DNA of 64,000 nucleotides from a virus: positions 43,936-107,935 of the IMG/VR virus record IMGVR_UViG_3300037516_001783, one strand, 5' to 3'. The translations under genes were made by a program, and so were the position numbers. The first letter of the stretch is position 1, and every line of letters starts with the position of its first letter. The notes under the pieces were generated by a model, which worked only from the letters and a program-made list of their open reading frames with translations, was not told the origin of the DNA and ran no database searches. Positions 59,913-64,000 of this stretch are shown here, piece after piece.

Positions 59913-61046
59913 CTAAAGGTTTTCTGGTGTGATAACTCCATACACTTCCTTTAACCTTGTTGTGAAGAAATTCTTCATCATAGCGAATTCAATTGAACTT
60001 TTGAAATCAGTATCAAGAACTTCTTCTAATTTTTTGATAGAACTAAGCCTATCACCTTCTGTTCTTGAAGAATTTACATATTTTAGGTAAATGTCACAAC
60101 CTTTAAACATGTTATCTAAATACCTAAATGAATGATTACCGTGGTTATCAACAGGAGGATTTTCATCTTCTAAACCTTTTTCAAATATTTCCAACCTTTC
60201 TGTTAGGTATTTGTCAATTTCTTGTAGACGTCCAACAGGTGTATCAGCTTTAAAGTTCAGTTTGAAGTTTGCTCTTGGATATTTATGAATACCATTTCCA
60301 GAATTCAGTGAATTTAAAACTTTCAAAGTTAATGGATTTGAAAGGTATAAATGTAAACTCTGGCTGTTATGAGTCTGTGTTCCTACTGAAATGTTTAAAA
60401 TACTTGAAATTAACTTTGAAACGAAGTTGAATTGATACAAGTTGGTTGGAAGTCCCCAATGAACATCGTTGCTCCTGTTTTGTATGGTAGTATGTAAAGA
60501 ATTGTTTCTTATTTTAAACATAACCATATCATTACAAGGAATATCTTTTGAATTAACATCCAAATCAAGGTTTGGATTCCAAATAGAAATTACAGCTCTT
60601 CTGTCTTCCTTGTTCTTAGCCAACATTTTGATAACTTTAGCAATCTGGTCAATTTCTTGACCTTCAATGCTATTCGTTTCAACATTATCACAACTTTTTT
60701 CGTTGTATTTTCTCATTCTGAAACCATATGGTGCATGAAAATTAACACCATCGTCAGAATATTCACCCATTTGAGAGTTTAATTTTTTCAGAATTTCAAC
60801 GTCTTTACGACCATTCCAAATCCAAACAGCTTCAATGAATAAGAAGAAAACATTGATATTTCTACCATGACCATAAACTATACAATTGTTTGGGTCAGTA
60901 AAGGTTGATTTAAAATTTAACAGTTCTAAGGTATCTCCATTCCTAGATTTTTGAAGTTCACCTTTTTCTAACAAACCTTTAATCAACTCTGGGTAGTCAT
61001 GTGAGAAACTCTCTGTTTTCATCACATTCAATTCCAAATTAACCAT
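59913..61046 (-). CDS. Thymidylate-synthase-family enzyme (TS or dUMP hydroxymethylase)
   Basis: 377 aa, about 100 longer than most TS. Uses methylene-tetrahydrofolate on dUMP. Catalytic cysteine C171 in DIPCNDMVMF, phosphate-binding RR at 149-150 (EDRRAVISIW), then QNRSNDVHWGLPTN with N202 (E. coli N177, specific for the uracil ring, changed to Asp in dCMP hydroxymethylases) and SLHLYLSN. The His after the Cys of normal PCH is Asn here. N202 keeps dUMP specificity, while the length and neighbouring hypermodification genes favour hydroxymethyl-dUMP formation over plain TMP synthesis (inference). Confidence 0.8.
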   Translation of the reverse strand: MVNLELNVMKTESFSHDYPELIKGLLEKGELQKSRNGDTLELLNFKSTFTDPNNCIVYGHGRNINVFFLFIEAVWIWNGRKDVEILKKLNSQMGEYSDDGVNFHAPYGFRMRKYNEKSCDNVETNSIEGQEIDQIAKVIKMLAKNKEDRRAVISIWNPNLDLDVNSKDIPCNDMVMFKIRNNSLHTTIQNRSNDVHWGLPTNLYQFNFVSKLISSILNISVGTQTHNSQSLHLYLSNPLTLKVLNSLNSGNGIHKYPRANFKLNFKADTPVGRLQEIDKYLTERLEIFEKGLEDENPPVDNHGNHSFRYLDNMFKGCDIYLKYVNSSRTEGDRLSSIKKLEEVLDTDFKSSIEFAMMKNFFTTRLKEVYGVITPENL

Positions 61047-61049
61047 ACC

Positions 61050-62075
61050 TTAGATATTGTTATTTTGCTCTACAGATTCAATGATTTTTTTTCTATTAGA
61101 CTCTAACTTTGAATCTAATCTTAAAATCTTTTGAGACAAAATTTCAAGGTATTCTAATTTAACAAATTCACCGAAATTTTCGAAGAAAACATTTTTAAAG
61201 TGAGGGTACAACACTTTAGTTGTTCTTGTAGAAAGAGTATCAATAAAGTCATCACTACCAAACATTCCTAAGAATACAGCATGAATATCTTCAAGACTTT
61301 TACACAAATTCAAACTTTTGAAGTGAATATTTGCTCTTACTCTACCATCAATAAATCTTATGTCTACGAAAGTAATGATAGTTCTAGCACTAACAGAACC
61401 GTTCAATCTGATATTGATAGAAGTTGGTTGGAAAGAAACTAAATACTTACCACTATCAATAATTTCCTGGAAATAAGGTGTTAAAACTTTAACGTGGTCT
61501 GGATTATTACCACTGTAATGTTCAATTGTACTTTTGGCAACTTTTGGCTCTTTTTTAGTTTTAGCAGAAACTTTGGCAGCAACTTTTAAATTACTATCAA
61601 TTTCTTCAATAGCTTCGTCAGCAAGTTCTTTGATAACTTTTTCGTTAGCACCTCTAACAGCTTTTTTCTTTGCAGGTTTTTTTGGCGTTTCTTCTACAAC
61701 ATCACTTTCTTCAACTTCAAGAAGAGCTTCCTCTTCTTCAGTAATTACTTCAACAACTTTAGCAGTTTTTTTCTTAGCTGATTTTTTAGGCTTAGGAGTT
61801 TCTTCTTCAGCTTCAAAATCAGTTTCAATTTCTTCTGGCTCAGTTTTAGAAACTTCTTTAACAGTTTCTTCAGCTTTTACAGTTTCTTCGTTTTCATCAA
61901 TTTCTCTGAAAGCTTGTAAGATTGTTACTAAGTCATCTAATGGTTCTGAATCCATATCTTCAATACCGAACTTTTCAAGTTCTTTAAGGATTGCAGCAGT
62001 AGAAGTTTCTAAATCTGTAGAAACAATTCCTAATTCATTTAGGACTTTAATTTGTTTTTTGGTTAAATTAGCCAT
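61050..62075 (-). CDS. Unrecognised 341-aa protein with disordered acidic/lysine linker
   Basis: An N-terminal small helical domain (KKQIKVLNELGIVSTDLE) is followed by a disordered linker (75-165) of alternating Glu-rich and KKPAKKK stretches like those in the SSB-like protein. The C-terminal 160 residues are a globular beta-rich domain (KYLVSFQPTSINIRLNG, ITFVDIRFIDGRV, ANIHFKSLNLCKS). Possibly a DNA-bound accessory protein of the replisome; no family recognised. AACAGCGTT is 49 nt upstream of its ATG. Confidence 0.62.
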   Translation of the reverse strand: MANLTKKQIKVLNELGIVSTDLETSTAAILKELEKFGIEDMDSEPLDDLVTILQAFREIDENEETVKAEETVKEVSKTEPEEIETDFEAEEETPKPKKSAKKKTAKVVEVITEEEEALLEVEESDVVEETPKKPAKKKAVRGANEKVIKELADEAIEEIDSNLKVAAKVSAKTKKEPKVAKSTIEHYSGNNPDHVKVLTPYFQEIIDSGKYLVSFQPTSINIRLNGSVSARTIITFVDIRFIDGRVRANIHFKSLNLCKSLEDIHAVFLGMFGSDDFIDTLSTRTTKVLYPHFKNVFFENFGEFVKLEYLEILSQKILRLDSKLESNRKKIIESVEQNNNI

Positions 62076-62111
62076 GATAATATATGATTTAATGATTTAA
62101 TAATCCTGTTA

Positions 62112-62729
62112 TTACGATTCTTGTAACGCTGTTATGTGAACCAATTGTTTTGATTTTTCTTCAAATAACAAACAATCTTTTTTACTTTTCATGAATTCAA
62201 CCCTTTGTTTGATAAAAGATTTAACATTCATTACGTCACCAAAAGTTTTGTGTAATTTATTTATTTCCATACCTTTTAAATACAGAGAATAAACCCTTTT
62301 TTCTATTGTATTCAAACCTTGAAAAATGTCGTAGCCATTAATTTCTACAGTAAGGTTTTCAAAATCAACATTGATAATATTTTCATTACTAACAGAATAG
62401 TCTATGTTGTAATTTGGTGAATAATCTATTGTTGTATTTTGTTTATAAGAAGAACCTGAATTTGTGATACTTGAAATATAATCTATCTTAAATCTTTTTA
62501 AACAGGTTTGTAGATAAATTTCTATTGGTAAATGAGTAGTAACTCCTCTTTCAACTTCTTTTCTAACAGACTCTTTATATGAAATAATAGAGGTGAATAA
62601 TTTTATTCTGAATTCTTGAATTAGGTCTTGAACTTCTAAACCTATTTTGTGAGAGTCAAATAAACTCTTAGCATAAACTTTTGCTAAACCTTGGTGCTTT
62701 TCAAAAAGCAATTCATTTTCACTTTTCAT
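62112..62729 (-). CDS. Sigma-70-like factor, divergent
   Basis: 205 aa. GLEVQDLIQEFRIKLFTSI and IYLQTCLKRFKIDYIS match region 2 of sigma-70-like proteins (E--DLIQE, F--Y, R-xIxDY), and GLNTIEKRVYSLYLKGM with the basic turn after it resembles region 4. It differs from the 45191 gene product, giving two phage factors in one genome. First gene of the long replication transcript, from the promoter at 62771-62778. Confidence 0.68.
   Translation of the reverse strand: MKSENELLFEKHQGLAKVYAKSLFDSHKIGLEVQDLIQEFRIKLFTSIISYKESVRKEVERGVTTHLPIEIYLQTCLKRFKIDYISSITNSGSSYKQNTTIDYSPNYNIDYSVSNENIINVDFENLTVEINGYDIFQGLNTIEKRVYSLYLKGMEINKLHKTFGDVMNVKSFIKQRVEFMKSKKDCLLFEEKSKQLVHITALQES
62125..62133 (-). promoter_or_regulatory. 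AACAGCGTT copy ahead of the 341-aa gene
   Basis: Lies in the last codons of the sigma-like gene and ends 49 nt before the ATG at 62075, the longest spacing of the set. Confidence 0.36.
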
Positions 62730-62770
62730 AATTTAATAATTAAATGTCTAAGACTTATTTCTTAACAATA

Positions 62771-62778
62771 CAAAGGTA
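62771..62778 (-). promoter_or_regulatory. TAnnTTTG promoter (TACCTTTG), copy 1 of a tandem pair
   Basis: Drives the sigma-like gene (ATG at 62729, 42 nt away). Its terminator partner at 62799-62829 is decayed. Confidence 0.75.
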
Positions 62779-62798
62779 GTAATTTTATTTTAAACAAC

Positions 62799-62829
62799 AA
62801 AACAACATTTAAAATGAAAAGATTGTTTT
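62799..62829 (-). terminator. Decayed cassette terminator
   Basis: Positions 62799-62810 pair with 62818-62829 in 10 of 12 places; the two mismatches fall inside the stem. Weaker than the other cassette stems, so transcription from 62867 may read through. Confidence 0.55.
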
Positions 62830-62843
62830 TGTTATTTTTAATT

Positions 62844-62862
62844 GTTATCTCTTTTTGATAAC
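62844..62862 (-). other. Hairpin between tandem promoters
   Basis: GTTATC (62844-62849) pairs with GATAAC (62857-62862), 7-nt loop, in the ~45 nt between the promoter at 62867-62874 and the terminator at 62799-62829. Could be an operator or part of a very short RNA. Confidence 0.4.
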
Positions 62863-62866
62863 ATTA

Positions 62867-62874
62867 CAAAGGTA
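62867..62874 (-). promoter_or_regulatory. TAnnTTTG promoter (TACCTTTG), copy 2 of a tandem pair
   Basis: Lies 96 nt upstream of the other copy; no ORF of note between them. Confidence 0.72.
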
Positions 62875-62893
62875 GTAATTAAAAAATTAAAAA

Positions 62894-62926
62894 GAAAACA
62901 GTCTTTAAAAAGAAAAGACTGTTTTC
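62894..62926 (-). terminator. Cassette terminator, perfect 13-bp stem
   Basis: 62894-62906 pairs with 62914-62926 (loop of 7 nt), 17 nt after the stop of the preceding gene (62943), followed by a T-rich tail. Confidence 0.83.
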
Positions 62927-62942
62927 ATTATTTTATTGTATA

Positions 62943-64000
62943 TTAATCTAATCTTCCAGATGTCTTTTGGTAATTAAACTCTACAGGTTCAGTATGTTTT
63001 AATTCACCTGTTTCTATTGCGTCTAATAATGATTTATTTTCATTTTTTAAATTAGCAATTTTGTTTTTCTTAGATTCTATCTTATAATCTACTTCTCCGT
63101 TATGTTCAAAATTCTCATCTCTGTTGGTTGACATAAAATTATGAGTGTAATTTTTACCTTGAGGTGAAATAAATTCTTCTTTGTGATTTTCGATTTCAGA
63201 AGTTAATTTTTCAATTTCACTTTCATTTTCTTTTATTTTGTTTGACCAAATATTTTTGTTTTTTGACCAATTTTTCATGTTCTCCCTGTATTTCTGTAAT
63301 TTTTCAGAAGCTAATTTATCTTCTAAAGGTTTACTCTCTTCCTTTTGTTTCAGGTTATCTTCTTGTTTTGATTTGGCTCTTCTCAAATCATTCATTTGTA
63401 ATTCTGTAGCCTTTTGGTTGTATTTGTTACCCATACTGTGAAATTGGTCTACTTGTTTTTGATTACCACCACTTTCTTTTAATTTCCTAGCATCCTCATG
63501 ATATTTTTTACTTAAATTTTCATATTTAGTAATTTCATCTTGAATTTGTTCAACTTCTGATTTTTCTTCTGGTATTTGCTTATTAACTTCACTACCATCG
63601 ACATGTGTTAGAACTCCATTATTTTTATGAAGTTTTTCTATGATTTCCTTGTACTTACTTATATCGTGGGTAGTATTTACAGGTCGAACTATTTTGAGTG
63701 GTCCAGCTTCTCTTTTTGTAGATTCAATATTTATTTTATCCTTACCAACCTTAAATTTTAAGGTATTTGTAGAACCATCTTCAGCTGTTAAAACATAAGT
63801 AAAATTATTACCAAGTTTTGTATCATGAAAATCTTCTGGTTGGTGAAATTCAACTTTTAAAGGTGATTTATCATGCCTTTTACCATTCTTATCTTTGAGT
63901 TGTAGATAACCGTCGTATTTAACTCCTGTAATTGTGTGTTCTTCACCATTATGGGTGACTTTGTCTCCTGCAGAAACTTGTCTATGGCTTTTTATTTCAT
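62943..64000 (-). CDS. C-terminal part of a long coiled-coil protein, start beyond the window
   Basis: At least 352 codons are open to the right edge; the stop is TAA at 62943. An ATG at 63432-63434 is internal, since the same frame continues upstream with clearly coding residues. The visible start holds the module AGDKVTHNGEEHTITGVK, DGYLQLKDKNGKRHDKSP, the same as in the 740-aa protein at 900-3122. Next is a strand-rich region (FTYVLTAEDGSTNT) and then about 230 residues of coiled coil (VEQIQDEITKYENLSKKY and others), ending in QKTSGRLD. Possibly a virion or scaffold protein, but function is unknown. Confidence 0.78.
   Translation of the reverse strand, partial: EIKSHRQVSAGDKVTHNGEEHTITGVKYDGYLQLKDKNGKRHDKSPLKVEFHQPEDFHDTKLGNNFTYVLTAEDGSTNTLKFKVGKDKINIESTKREAGPLKIVRPVNTTHDISKYKEIIEKLHKNNGVLTHVDGSEVNKQIPEEKSEVEQIQDEITKYENLSKKYHEDARKLKESGGNQKQVDQFHSMGNKYNQKATELQMNDLRRAKSKQEDNLKQKEESKPLEDKLASEKLQKYRENMKNWSKNKNIWSNKIKENESEIEKLTSEIENHKEEFISPQGKNYTHNFMSTNRDENFEHNGEVDYKIESKKNKIANLKNENKSLLDAIETGELKHTEPVEFNYQKTSGRLD

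Noticed and set aside
61534-62100. Plus-strand ORF of 188 codons
   Set aside because: Shadow of the Glu/Lys-rich linker of the 341-aa protein; low-complexity serine content.
63435-64000. Start of the last gene at the ATG near 63434
   Set aside because: The same frame is open to the window edge and encodes the GEEHTI module found in another protein, so the true start is beyond the window.
1-64000. CRISPR arrays, insertion sequences, integrase or attachment sites
   Set aside because: No regular repeat-spacer pattern, transposase or integrase motif, or flanking direct repeats were seen; the only repeats are the short elements reported.

Overview
The window is a 64 kb piece of a large, AT-rich, lytic-type bacteriophage genome that most likely infects a member of the Bacteroidota. 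Phage identity rests on a portal protein and a large terminase, a complete set of recombination and replication genes (RecA/UvsX-like, SbcC/SbcD-like, RuvC-like, ATP-dependent ligase, 5'-3' nuclease, a family-C DNA polymerase), a DenV-type pyrimidine-dimer glycosylase and dozens of very small genes packed end to end. The host assignment is inference from promoters of the TAnnTTTG type, AT-rich leaders without Shine-Dalgarno sites, and a histone H1/Hc1-like protein of the short Bacteroidota type. Every gene I accept is on the minus strand, so the order of transcription runs from high to low coordinates; TGA stops are used mainly where genes overlap.

Layout, in order of transcription. 64000-62943: C-terminal part of a large coiled-coil protein cut by the window edge. 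62729-42954: DNA metabolism block with a sigma-like factor, a thymidylate-synthase-family enzyme, a family-C polymerase gene broken by a GIY-YIG endonuclease gene and also carrying a mini-intein, a YfbR-like nucleotidase, a single-strand-binding-like protein, RecA, SbcD, dCTP deaminase, SbcC, RuvC, a second sigma-like factor and a UvrD/Dda-like helicase. 42952-37627: possible small terminase, Hc1-like protein, DEDDh exonuclease, large terminase and an SPFH lipoprotein. 37626-36296: 1.3 kb without a protein gene, holding tRNA-like elements and many strong hairpins; this is the best candidate for an undescribed system. 36295-13151: a long accessory run of about 60 small genes with a DinG-like helicase, DenV and a 660-residue zinc-binding protein of unknown function. 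13040-4820: zinc/OB-fold protein, glycosyltransferase, DNA ligase, a protein of the thymine-hypermodification family and a flap-type nuclease. 4702-1: portal, a double P-loop ATPase and a partial gene.

How the parts may work together. Dcd (dCTP to dUTP), the thymidylate-synthase-family enzyme (possibly a dUMP hydroxymethylase), the HD nucleotidase, the HMUDK/aGPT-like protein and the GT-B glycosyltransferase together suggest a modified thymine in the phage DNA; this is inference. Transcription appears to be cut into units by a recurring cassette in which a terminator hairpin is followed within about 30 nt by a TAnnTTTG promoter (six clear copies), and a 9-mer, AACAGCGTT, recurs twelve times in one orientation, ten times just upstream of a start codon.

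Limits: all calls were made by reading the sequence and the translated proteins, with no database search, fold prediction or tRNA scan.
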